NCBI GenBank assembly: GCA_030613165.1
Contig: JAUWMN010000010.1
Span: 1-14,215, forward strand
Origin: Desulfobacterales bacterium
Lineage (GTDB): Bacteria > Desulfobacterota > Desulfobacteria > Desulfobacterales > C00003106
Reading direction: 5' to 3'
DNA length: 14,215 bases
In this document: in pieces, positions 1-5,857 of the stretch
Position numbering within the stretch: the first letter of the stretch is position 1
Layout of the letters: each line of letters starts with the position of its first letter
Program-made: the position numbers and the translations under genes
The notes under the pieces: generated by a model
What the model was told of the DNA's origin: nothing
What the model saw: only the letters and a program-made list of their open reading frames with translations
The model's database searches: none

Positions 1-404
1 CAGGTATAACCAAAGATATAGTCCTCGGCATTACGCTCCTTAATATTCTTTGCGCTCTTTCCAATTAAAACGGCCATCTCAGCCTCATAATCGACTCGCT
101 GTGACATAGGCGGATAACATATATCTTCTCCAGGTCCTATAACGGCAGTAGCCGGTTTTAGAAAGAGCATCGGTTCATCGGGAAGCTCCATGCCGAGTTC
201 TTGCGCGTGTGAACGATAATTAAGCCCGATTGCCACTATCTTGCTCGGCTTGCATGGGGAGAGCAATGTCACTTCATCGAGCTTATGTGTCTCATCCGTC
301 AGGTCATATTGGGAAAAGACGTCTCCTTCGAGTTCAGTAACGGTATCACTTTCCGCCACACCGTATCTTACTTTGTTCCCTGCGGTAAACCGGTAAATTT
401 TCAC
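1..404 (-). CDS. Fumarylacetoacetate hydrolase (FAH) family protein, N-terminal part, cut by the window edge
   Basis: 134 codons are visible from a GTG start at 404, and the frame is still open at position 1. The protein begins MKIYRFTAGNKVRYG and contains VAIGLNYRSHAQE and then VDYEAEMAVLIG. The acidic VDYEAE stretch is the metal-ligand motif of FAH-fold hydrolases and decarboxylases, and IFGYT at the edge leads into the family's usual core. Members cleave or decarboxylate beta-diketo acids with a divalent metal (fumarylpyruvate, acylpyruvate or 2-hydroxyhepta-2,4-diene-1,7-dioate type substrates). The substrate cannot be told from this part. The GTG overlaps the TGA stop of the radical SAM gene (shared 401-404, GTGA), so translation is probably coupled. 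A GGGAG lies about 10 nt and a GGGG about 4 nt upstream. Family assignment is firm; specific function is unknown. Confidence 0.88.
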   Translation of the reverse strand, partial: MKIYRFTAGNKVRYGVAESDTVTELEGDVFSQYDLTDETHKLDEVTLLSPCKPSKIVAIGLNYRSHAQELGMELPDEPMLFLKPATAVIGPGEDICYPPMSQRVDYEAEMAVLIGKSAKNIKERNAEDYIFGYT

Positions 405-1417
405 GTTCCCCACACTCCCTCAACAATTGACCCACAATTTGGACATTTCCCATCGGCAATCGTATTTCGGGAGATTTGAAATCCGAATCGTTCGATCAAG
501 GTTGCTCCACAATTGTAGCATATTGTATTTTCACCGATATCTCCGGGCAGATTGCCTGAATAAACGTATCGGAGTCCGGCATCCAAACCGATCTTGCATG
601 CTTTGTGGACCAGTTCCGGAGGGGTACTCGGCTTGTCTAAAAGCTTATAGGTAGGATAAAACCGGCTGACATGCCAGGGGGTTTCCGGCCCGAGCGACTC
701 TACAATGAATGCAGCAAGCTCTTTTAATAGTACTTCATCATCGTTTAGGCCGGGAATTAAAAGAGTGGTCACTTCTAAATGGATATTCAAGGCCTTCATA
801 TGTTTCAATGTCTCAAGCACCGGTTTTAGACTTGCGCCGCAAATCTTTTTGTAAAATTTGTTATCAAATGCCTTTAAGTCAATATTTGCGGCGTGCAAAT
901 ATGGATGAAACGCGTCAAGGGCCTCGATGGTCATGTAGCCATTAGAGACAAAGATATTCTTTAGCCCCTTCTCAGTGGCAAGCTTTGCGGTATCATAAGC
1001 GAATTCAAAAAATATGGTCGGCTCAGTATAGGTGTATGAAATAGTCTTGCATCCCCTGGCAAGCGCCGCTTCCACTACCGCATCAGGGGTACTTGTATCC
1101 CCCAAAATGATACCACGGTCGTGCGGCATCTGAGATATATCCGCATTCTGACAGAAGAGGCAGCGGAAGTTGCATCCCGCGGTGGCTATAGAGTACGAAA
1201 GAGAGCTCGGATAAAAGTGAAAGAGGGGTTTCTTTTCAATAGGGTCCACGTGTTGGGCGATCAATTTCCCGTATACCAGGCTCATTAAAACCCCGCTCTG
1301 ATTTTCACGAACTCCGCAGATACCTCGCTTCCCGTCTTGAATTGTACAGCGGTGGTTACAAAGGTTGCAATGTACTTCGTTGCCCTTCAACTTTTTATAG
1401 AGTACAGCCTCTTTCAT
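401..1417 (-). CDS. amrS: AmmeMemoRadiSam-type radical SAM enzyme (AmrS family; pyruvate formate-lyase activase-like)
   Basis: 338 aa. An N-terminal four-Cys module (C17, C20, C24, C34; CNLCNHRCTI ... RGICGVREN) precedes the radical SAM core, whose cluster motif CNFRCLFC uses C82, C86 and C89. The segment EKKPLFHFYPSS just before the core is typical of the AmrS family. A C-terminal zinc-ribbon-like pair (CYNC ... CPNC) ends the protein, which is full family length. The enzyme reductively cleaves S-adenosylmethionine at a [4Fe-4S] cluster; the AmrS substrate is unknown. It is named after co-occurrence with Memo and AMMECR1 proteins, neither of which is in this window. Its ATG overlaps the methyltransferase stop by four bases (ATGA, 1414-1417), with GGAG about 10 nt upstream, and its own stop overlaps the FAH start. 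The three genes form one operon. Older annotations call such proteins PFL-activating enzyme homologues. Confidence 0.85.
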   Translation of the reverse strand: MKEAVLYKKLKGNEVHCNLCNHRCTIQDGKRGICGVRENQSGVLMSLVYGKLIAQHVDPIEKKPLFHFYPSSLSYSIATAGCNFRCLFCQNADISQMPHDRGIILGDTSTPDAVVEAALARGCKTISYTYTEPTIFFEFAYDTAKLATEKGLKNIFVSNGYMTIEALDAFHPYLHAANIDLKAFDNKFYKKICGASLKPVLETLKHMKALNIHLEVTTLLIPGLNDDEVLLKELAAFIVESLGPETPWHVSRFYPTYKLLDKPSTPPELVHKACKIGLDAGLRYVYSGNLPGDIGENTICYNCGATLIERFGFQISRNTIADGKCPNCGSIVEGVWGT

Positions 1418-2205
1418 AGCTTCATTTCTCCAGATGGTTCGATCCGGTCTCTGATTACCCCTGTTGCCATATCGCTTCTTTTTTTTGAATAATCGAGCGT
1501 AACTTCAATGTTTTTAGTCTGATATGTGGGAATCAGAGTAATGATCATCCCGATAAAGGTTCCAAAAGGAGATCTCTGTACAGGAGCCCATCGCTCCAGT
1601 TTTTTCGTATAAGACCAAAACTTGGCAGGGAATAGAGGGACGGTCCTCCATGAAATAGGCGCCTCGCCCACCACTGATCGCACCTGTCGCTGAAGCCCCC
1701 ATACGCTGGAAAAACGCGCCTTATTATAAATCGTTTCCGTAAAGATCCCCTTTATTCTTCTTTCTACCCCTTTAAGAGCGCAGGAGTTTAATACCCCTAA
1801 AAAAACCCTGTCTCTTGCAACTCTGCACGCTTCCTCAATCGCTTTGATCGGATTTTCTGTAAATTCGAGTACAGTTATCAATGTCGCAGTGTCAAAAGCA
1901 TTATCCTCGAACGGAAGGTCCTCGGCAACGCCACGTCGAAGTTCAGCCCTGTGTCCTAATTTTTGTCTGGCGATATCGAGCATGTAGGGGGAGGGATCAA
2001 GGCCGGTCACATACAATCCCATATCAGCAAAAAAATTGAGATGGGTCCCTGTGCCGCATCCAATGTCAAGAAGGCGTTCACCTGGCTGAGGCGATAAGAG
2101 CTTTACAATCAGATCATTTTCCAGCTCAAAGACAAACTTGTTCTTTGGGTCCTCAAACCATTTATCATAACCTCGCGCGGTCTTAAAATCAAAAACGTAG
2201 TTCAT
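1414..2205 (-). CDS. Class I SAM-dependent methyltransferase (UbiE-like fold, substrate unknown)
   Basis: 263 aa. The Rossmann-fold SAM-binding motif I is LLDIGCGTGTHL at about residues 45-56. It is followed by the acidic strand end GLDPSPYM (about 68-75) and the post-motif LPFEDNAFDTATLITVLEF, the usual layout of Methyltransf_11 proteins. The remaining C-terminal half carries no motif I recognise and probably shapes the acceptor site. It is the first gene of a tightly coupled trio with the radical SAM enzyme and the FAH hydrolase, suggesting a shared small-molecule pathway, but the acceptor (quinone, lipid or other metabolite) cannot be named. The ATG at 2205 has only a weak, distant AAGG upstream, so the start is less secure than the family call. 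A quinone or sterol methylase is possible, but the similarity is only at fold level. Confidence 0.82.
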   Translation of the reverse strand: MNYVFDFKTARGYDKWFEDPKNKFVFELENDLIVKLLSPQPGERLLDIGCGTGTHLNFFADMGLYVTGLDPSPYMLDIARQKLGHRAELRRGVAEDLPFEDNAFDTATLITVLEFTENPIKAIEEACRVARDRVFLGVLNSCALKGVERRIKGIFTETIYNKARFSSVWGLQRQVRSVVGEAPISWRTVPLFPAKFWSYTKKLERWAPVQRSPFGTFIGMIITLIPTYQTKNIEVTLDYSKKRSDMATGVIRDRIEPSGEMKL

Positions 2206-2357
2206 GTTAGTATTGAAAAGACCTTACCAATCTCTTCCTCAAAAATCGCTCAACTTAGGCTTAAATTAATTTTACCAAATGGATCGAATTTCTGAAATAC
2301 CTAATCCAAAAAAAAGAATTTAGCAAGGGGAAAGCTCTTTATTAAAAGTAAAAGCGC

Positions 2358-2386
2358 TTGACTTTGCCCCCTGTTGCCTCTATAAA
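2358..2386 (+). promoter_or_regulatory. Predicted sigma70-type promoter of ssb
   Basis: TTGACT at 2358-2363 and TATAAA at 2381-2386 are separated by exactly 17 bases, each one mismatch from consensus. Transcription would start near 2393 and give ssb a leader of about 250 nt that contains the whole inverted repeat at 2427-2554. A closer promoter cannot be excluded. Confidence 0.65.
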
Positions 2387-2426
2387 TTCCTCATAAATTA
2401 CAGTGAATTTTCATTGTGGACGCTGA

Positions 2427-2554
2427 TACGGGTTGCGAGTTGCGGGTTAAACAGGGAAAGAAATGAAAGGTTATAAGAATACTTACAATGAATTATGTGG
2501 CAAAACAAACAGATTCATCCAATACAAATAAAAACCCGTAACTCGCAACCCGTA
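2427..2554. repeat. Word-type inverted repeat (arms 2427-2448 and 2533-2554)
   Basis: The arm at 2427-2448 and the reverse complement of 2533-2554 match at 21 of 22 positions. Each arm is itself built from a repeated word: CGGGTT occurs twice, flanking GCGAGTT, so the arm reads like one short word copied with drift. The 84-base spacer has no gene. If ssb is transcribed from 2358-2386, the arms would fold in the ssb leader RNA. No transposase or terminal target duplication is visible. Confidence 0.75.
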
Positions 2555-2641
2555 ACTGTATGTATCTGTGAAAATCTGTGTCCTAATTTTGAGGCCCGCT
2601 TTTCTTAACCTGATGTCAACTTCTTTGTGGAGGTAATTTGC

Positions 2642-3064
2642 ATGGCCAGTATTAATAAAGTAATCCTTATAGGAAATCTCGGAAGGGATCCTGAAATTCG
2701 TTATACAGCAAGCGGGACTGCTGTAGCAAACTTTACCATTGCGACCACTGATAACTGGACCAATAAGGATGGTACAAAGGAAGCACGGACTGAATGGCAC
2801 CGTATCGTTGCTTGGGGACGTCTTGGAGAAATCTGTGGGGAATACCTTTCCAAAGGAAAGAGTGTATATATTGAAGGCCGTATCCAGACAAGAGAGTGGG
2901 AAGATAAAGAAGGTAATAAAAGACAGACTACAGAAATTGTTGCTTATCAGATGCAAATGTTAGGAGGAAAAGGGTATACAGAATCCATATCCGAAGCGCC
3001 GCCATCATCATCAGCCAACAATACTACAAAGACCGAAATTGAACAAGATGATATCCCGTTTTAA
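2642..3064 (+). CDS. ssb: Single-stranded DNA-binding protein
   Basis: 140 aa. The N-terminal OB fold begins [20 protein letters not shown] and includes the conserved segments [27 protein letters not shown] and the Lys/Arg-rich strand before it. A short disordered linker ([11 protein letters not shown]) leads to the acidic tip EQDDIPF, which in other SSBs docks repair and replication partners. The protein coats single-stranded DNA as a tetramer during replication, repair and recombination. The start is the ATG at 2642, placed 8 nt after a clear GGAGG at 2629-2633. An in-frame GTG at 2627 lies inside that ribosome site and is not used. The gene stands alone on the plus strand and converges on tatA, with 12 bases between the stops and only a weak AT-rich hairpin between them. 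Confidence 0.96.
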   Translation: MASINKVILIGNLGRDPEIRYTASGTAVANFTIATTDNWTNKDGTKEARTEWHRIVAWGRLGEICGEYLSKGKSVYIEGRIQTREWEDKEGNKRQTTEIVAYQMQMLGGKGYTESISEAPPSSSANNTTKTEIEQDDIPF

Positions 3065-3076
3065 GCTTTTAAAAAA

Positions 3077-3271
3077 TTAGTCCTTGTTTTCACTGTCCAA
3101 CTTTGATGTGTCCTCTTCATCTGGCTTGTTTTCTACCTCTTTTGTCGCTTTTTTGAAATTTTTGATTCCCTTGCCAATCCCGCTTCCAATCTCTGGGAGT
3201 TTCCCTGCTCCAAATATAACAAGGATAATGATCAAAATTATAATCAATTCCGGCATACCAATACCAAACAT
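3077..3271 (-). CDS. tatA: Twin-arginine translocase subunit TatA/TatE
   Basis: 64 aa. The protein opens with MFGIGMPEL, has one N-terminal hydrophobic helix (about residues 7-22), the hinge [10 protein letters not shown], an amphipathic helix ([14 protein letters not shown]) and an acidic tail. This is the normal TatA/E build and length. TatA oligomers form the size-adaptable pore that carries folded, cofactor-loaded proteins across the inner membrane. The start is the ATG at 3271, with GGAGG nine nt upstream; an upstream in-frame ATG would add ten residues but has no such site. No tatB or tatC is adjacent. A likely client is QrcB, which carries an RR signal and is encoded about 3.4 kb away on the same strand. 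The transcript probably starts inside a 12-bp tandem repeat. Confidence 0.93.
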   Translation of the reverse strand: MFGIGMPELIIILIIILVIFGAGKLPEIGSGIGKGIKNFKKATKEVENKPDEEDTSKLDSENKD

Positions 3272-3296
3272 GCGGACATACCTCCTGATTGTTTCA

Positions 3297-3332
3297 TTCA
3301 AAAACTATTTCAAAAACTATTTCAAAAACTAT
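3297..3332. repeat. Three exact 12-bp tandem repeats in the tatA leader
   Basis: The unit TTCAAAAACTAT occurs three times without mismatch (3297-3308, 3309-3320, 3321-3332). A fourth partial unit (TTGAATG) follows. The array lies between the tatA -10 box and the ribosome site, so all but its first few bases would be transcribed. Confidence 0.9.
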
Positions 3333-3335
3333 TTG

Positions 3336-3364
3336 AATGTAAATTACTTTTTGCCTATTGTCAA
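3336..3364 (-). promoter_or_regulatory. Predicted sigma70-type promoter of tatA
   Basis: Read on the minus strand, a perfect TTGACA (3364-3359), a 17-base spacer and TACATT (3341-3336). Transcription should begin near 3329, at the upstream edge of the 12-bp tandem repeats, giving a leader of about 58 nt. Confidence 0.68.
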
Positions 3365-3432
3365 GAACTCGACATATTTAAGAAGACATATTTTCATTTC
3401 TAACTTATGCATACTTCTTGATATATTAAACA

Positions 3433-3470
3433 ATAGGAGGCTGCCCGAGAATTCTCGGAAAGCCTCCTAT
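3433..3470 (+). promoter_or_regulatory. 38-nt near-perfect palindrome just before the moaB ribosome site
   Basis: ATAGGAGGCT at 3433-3442 pairs perfectly with AGCCTCCTAT at 3461-3470. Inside is a perfect 14-bp palindrome CCGAGAATTCTCGG (3445-3458), separated by a 2x2 internal mismatch. No T run follows, so it is not an ordinary terminator. It ends two bases before the AGGA (3473-3476) that serves moaB. It could be an RNA hairpin tuning translation or stability, a dimeric repressor operator in the tatA-moaB divergent region, or a repeat copy. It is much too small to be a molybdenum-cofactor riboswitch. Confidence 0.7.
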
Positions 3471-3484
3471 GCAGGAATTCTACT

Positions 3485-3994
3485 ATGAGTGTCAGCACCA
3501 ATGAACATAGAGCCGGCGGACTAAAGCAGGTTACTATCGGAATAATTACGGTTTCGACATCAAGGACTCTTCTGGAAGATGAGAGTGGGAAATGGATATC
3601 TAAAGCTGTAAAACTCAGGGGCCATACCGTCTTAACTCACCAAATAGCGCCGGATAAAGCGAAAACGATACGAAGCGTTGTTCGCGCTGTCATCAATAAG
3701 GAAAAACCTCAGGTATTAATAGTAACCGGAGGAACCGGAATCAGTTCAACTGACGTTGCAATAGAGGCTATTCGCCCTCTTTTTTGTAAGGAGCTTACCG
3801 CATTTTCATGCCTGTTTTCTCAGCTTAGTTATTATGAAATCGGCTCTGCTGCTCTCCTTTCCCGTGCCACTGCCGGGCTGATTGAAAAAACAGTAACGTT
3901 CTGTCTCCCTGGTAGTCTTAATGCCTGCAAGCTTGCATTGGAGGCCCTTATTTTCCCTGAAATGGGACACCTTGCAAGACATGCCGAGCAATAG
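3485..3994 (+). CDS. moaB: Molybdenum cofactor biosynthesis protein MoaB/MogA family
   Basis: 169 aa. The MPT-binding core TGGTGISSTD lies at 81-90, the MoaB-type segment LSYYEIGSAALLSRATAG at about 114-131 and the C-terminal loop LPGSLNACKLALEALIFPEMGHL from 141, all in the order expected for the family. These proteins bind molybdopterin; MogA-type members adenylylate it before molybdate insertion, and bacterial MoaB is a close relative whose exact role varies. The residues match MoaB better than MogA. The ATG at 3485 has AGGA eight nt upstream and a 38-nt palindrome immediately before that. The stop codon is odd: it is formed by TA of a duplicated target plus the first G of a MITE-like element. 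Without the insertion it would read TAA with the same final Gln, so the protein is unchanged. Confidence 0.9.
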   Translation: MSVSTNEHRAGGLKQVTIGIITVSTSRTLLEDESGKWISKAVKLRGHTVLTHQIAPDKAKTIRSVVRAVINKEKPQVLIVTGGTGISSTDVAIEAIRPLFCKELTAFSCLFSQLSYYEIGSAALLSRATAGLIEKTVTFCLPGSLNACKLALEALIFPEMGHLARHAEQ

Positions 3995-4186
3995 AGACCT
4001 TTGCATAACTGCCATTTCTCCGTGATGCGGCGTCAGGCTTCAAACTTTAATCCTCAAAATACCTAATGTATTCCTCCGGTTGCACGAAGTGAAGCGTCAG
4101 CGCTATGTCTTTGCCTTCCCCCGGCGACGGGATTTCACTTCGCTCAACTTGCCTGACGAAAAAATGTCGCGTTATGCAAAGGTCTC
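3994..4186. mobile_element. 193-bp MITE-like element inserted in the moaB stop codon
   Basis: Perfect 16-bp terminal inverted repeats (GAGACCTTTGCATAAC at 3994-4009 and its reverse complement at 4171-4186) are flanked by a 5-bp direct duplication CAATA (3989-3993 and 4187-4191). Further inverted pairs lie inside: CGTCAGGC 4031-4038 with 4151-4158, and CGAAGTGAA 4085-4093 with 4134-4142, so the element could fold as one long hairpin. It has no ORF of note and would need a transposase supplied elsewhere. Several IS families make 5-bp duplications; I do not assign a parent family. Removing the element and one CAATA restores GAG CAA TAA followed directly by the terminator. Confidence 0.88.
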
Positions 4187-4190
4187 CAAT

Positions 4191-4230
4191 AAAAAAGCGC
4201 GTGAGCCAACTTAGCTTCACGCGCTTTTTT
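4191..4230. terminator. Bidirectional rho-independent terminator between moaB and the qrc operon
   Basis: GCGCGTGA (4197-4204) pairs with TCACGCGC (4217-4224); two more G-C pairs extend the stem past one bulge. A six-A tract precedes and a T tract of more than six follows, so it can end moaB transcripts on the plus strand and qrc transcripts on the minus strand. It originally abutted the moaB stop codon and is now 197 bases away because of the inserted element. Confidence 0.9.
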
Positions 4231-4279
4231 TTATATATGATGTGTTCGGGATAATGTAAAAATCCCTTAGTAATGTCCG

Positions 4280-4429
4280 CTAGTGATGTCCGCCTTTTTT
4301 CAAATCAATGAAGCTCTTAATTGCAGCGTAACCAAGACCCATCCCTAAAATCGACAGAGCATACCAAAGTGCCCCGTGAAATACCATATGACCGATATCC
4401 CAATGCCACTCAAAGGAAAAAGGAAACAT
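4280..4429 (-). CDS. 49-aa single-helix membrane protein at the end of the qrc operon (candidate extra Qrc subunit)
   Basis: The protein starts MFPFSFEWHWDIGHMVFHG, has one membrane helix at about residues 15-36 (ALWYALSILGMGLGYAA) and ends in a charged tail KSFIDLKKGGHH. It is rich in Trp and His near the N-terminal membrane edge (W8, W10, H9, H14, H18). The ATG at 4429 has AAGGGG eight nt upstream, and the reading frame ends with TAG at 4280-4282, shortly before the bidirectional terminator that also ends the qrc operon. It lies 142 bases after qrcD on the same strand, across a repeat-filled spacer. One-helix accessory subunits are known in related complexes such as alternative complex III, which makes a structural role in Qrc plausible, but that is inference. 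I do not recognise a named family. A chance ORF is less likely given the ribosome site, the helix-with-charged-tail build and the position. Confidence 0.72.
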   Translation of the reverse strand: MFPFSFEWHWDIGHMVFHGALWYALSILGMGLGYAAIKSFIDLKKGGHH

Positions 4430-4447
4430 AGCTAATACCCCTTTCTA

Positions 4448-4557
4448 TTGACGATTTTCGATTGAAAATTGACTATTTAATGAACAAGCTTTTGCTTAGT
4501 CAATAATCAATCTTCAATAATCAATCTTCAATAATCAATGTTCAATAGTCAATCTGT
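4448..4557. repeat. Repeat block in the qrcD to small-protein spacer: 14-bp tandem units plus an inverted arm
   Basis: A 14-base unit AATAATCAATCTTC occurs exactly twice (4502-4515, 4516-4529), then with one change (4530-4543), then as a diverged fourth copy (4544-4557). The upstream arm 4460-4475 is complementary to 4497-4512 at 14 of 16 positions, and ATTGACTATT at 4468-4477 is also an exact inverse of 4544-4553. A mini-hairpin AAGC-TTTT-GCTT sits in the loop (4486-4497). In the qrc transcript this would form an AU-rich hairpin between qrcD and the small gene. Confidence 0.8.
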
Positions 4558-4571
4558 CAATCCCAATACCC

Positions 4572-5801
4572 CTACGGATTTAATTCTTTCTCCTGAGGAA
4601 AGACAGGGAGATACCGATAGGACAACGATATTAAGATTGCGCCGTATGCAAACGGAGCCAGTGATGTAACCCATTCCGCCCAGTTCGGGATGTAATTTAC
4701 GAAATTGTCAAATGGCATTACCGGGAGGGCAAGCGCCTGCACCGTCATTACATAACGATTCAAACATATGCCTATACAAGTCAGTATAGCGGCAGGAATC
4801 AACAAGAGGTTGTTGTTGCGTCCCTTTTCGGTAATGAGAATAATGGCCGGAATAACGCCACAAAACCCGAGTTCCGCGATGAGAATCCAAATTGTAAAAG
4901 GCGACTCCGGATACATATCCATGAAGCTCACTCCCATATTGGGTAAAGTTACCATTGCCCAGTAGACAGTATCGAGTGTCTTCACCAATAGATAGCCAAC
5001 CAGGAGCCAGCCGGAAACCTTGGCCAGTTTTACAATAACATTTTGTTTGACTAATTTTTTCCTTGTGATCAGCTCAGTGATCCGCGTGACCAAGATAGTG
5101 AAACAGGGACCGCAGGCAATGGCCGAAAAGATAAAGAGGAAAAAAGTCGTCGGCCAAATAGCAAAATGTTGCCTGAAGGCAAAGGGACGTCCAAAGAGTA
5201 CGCCGGCGACCCCGCCTAATGAGCCCTGGTGGAAGAACGACAGAAAGGCGCCTGTCGCGGCAAAAACCGCCATAATATGATGAAGATTGTGGCTAAAGTG
5301 GTGAACAAGAGGAATCTTGTCAAGCTGCCTGTTTTCCAAGACCAAAGGAATATATTCAATCGTAAGAACCATGAAGTAAGCCGAAATGCAGAATGCCACC
5401 TCTGTCAACATCGAATGTACATTGGCGTGCCAGAAGATGTGCCAACCACGGAGCGGTTGTCCGATGTCGAGCGCCAGGATGGCTAAGGCGGAGCTGTAGC
5501 AGATAAAACCTATAATCACTACAAAATTTATAATAGGCTTAAAGTCCTCTATGCCGAGGATGTACCGCATAAAGCCGGTAAAAAAAGCCCCCGCCCCGAG
5601 CGCGATAATAGCAAGGTCAGCAGTGATCCAGGCGCCAAATCCAAAGTAATCATTCAGATTTGTCTGATTTAAGCCTTTAAGCCAGCACACACCCGCGCCC
5701 GCTAACGCCCACAGCATCAAGAGAGACCAAAAGCCAATCCAGAGGGCGAATTTCCCGAACGAACAGCGCTTAACGCCCTCGGGTATCAATGCAGAATCCA
5801 T
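4572..5801 (-). CDS. qrcD: Qrc complex integral membrane subunit QrcD (NrfD family)
   Basis: 409 aa. About ten hydrophobic helices are visible, beginning with FALWIGFWSLLMLWALAGAG and ending with LAPFAYGAILISLSYRYLPVF, the NrfD/PsrC-type layout found in Qrc and alternative complex III. A HQGSLGG motif follows helix five, as is usual in this family. The subunit anchors the periplasmic QrcABC part and holds the menaquinone reduction site, passing electrons taken from periplasmic cytochrome c into the quinone pool; QrcD is reported to take up protons from the cytoplasmic side. The ATG at 5801 follows GAGGAG by eight nt. It lies 56 bases after qrcC. That spacer holds an exact 12-bp tandem duplication. 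The Qrc assignment rests on the four-gene set rather than on this protein alone. Confidence 0.88.
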   Translation of the reverse strand: MDSALIPEGVKRCSFGKFALWIGFWSLLMLWALAGAGVCWLKGLNQTNLNDYFGFGAWITADLAIIALGAGAFFTGFMRYILGIEDFKPIINFVVIIGFICYSSALAILALDIGQPLRGWHIFWHANVHSMLTEVAFCISAYFMVLTIEYIPLVLENRQLDKIPLVHHFSHNLHHIMAVFAATGAFLSFFHQGSLGGVAGVLFGRPFAFRQHFAIWPTTFFLFIFSAIACGPCFTILVTRITELITRKKLVKQNVIVKLAKVSGWLLVGYLLVKTLDTVYWAMVTLPNMGVSFMDMYPESPFTIWILIAELGFCGVIPAIILITEKGRNNNLLLIPAAILTCIGICLNRYVMTVQALALPVMPFDNFVNYIPNWAEWVTSLAPFAYGAILISLSYRYLPVFPQEKELNP

Positions 5802-5820
5802 ATCAGCTACTCCTCTAAAA

Positions 5821-5844
5821 TCAGTTGTTATTTCAGTTGTTATT
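5821..5844. repeat. 12-bp exact tandem duplication in the qrcC-qrcD spacer
   Basis: TCAGTTGTTATT occurs twice back to back (5821-5832 and 5833-5844) between the qrcC stop and the qrcD ribosome site. It has the same unit length as the array in front of tatA but an unrelated sequence. Confidence 0.88.
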
Positions 5845-5857
5845 AATGATTAATCGT

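Larger units (their letters stand above)
2206..2641. other. Spacer between the divergent methyltransferase operon and ssb
   Basis: 436 bases without a convincing gene. It holds the ssb promoter (2358-2386), the paired inverted repeat (2427-2448 with 2533-2554), a direct repeat ATCTGTG twice ten bases apart (about 2567-2583), and the ssb ribosome site. On the minus strand, upstream of the methyltransferase, there are AT-rich possible -10 boxes (for example TAAAAT near 2270) but no matching -35, so I call no promoter there. Confidence 0.6.

Noticed and set aside
2627..2641. GTG at 2627 as the ssb start
   Set aside because: It lies within the GGAGG ribosome site. The ATG at 2642 gives the standard SSB N-terminus.
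2483..2956. A 157-codon minus-strand ORF overlapping ssb
   Set aside because: It is a shadow of ssb in another frame. Its residues show no family features, while the plus frame is an unmistakable SSB with a good ribosome site.
3065..3076. Bidirectional terminator between ssb and tatA
   Set aside because: Only a six-bp all-AT stem (TTTTAA/TTAAAA) is present, which is too weak to call.
3433..3470. Molybdenum-cofactor riboswitch before moaB
   Set aside because: The element is a simple 38-nt palindrome, without the multi-helix architecture and length of that riboswitch.
4502..4557. CRISPR-like array
   Set aside because: The 14-bp units are directly adjacent with no unique spacers, and no cas genes are present.
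5020..5486. Plus-strand ORFs inside qrcD
   Set aside because: They are antisense shadows of qrcD with no ribosome sites or family features.
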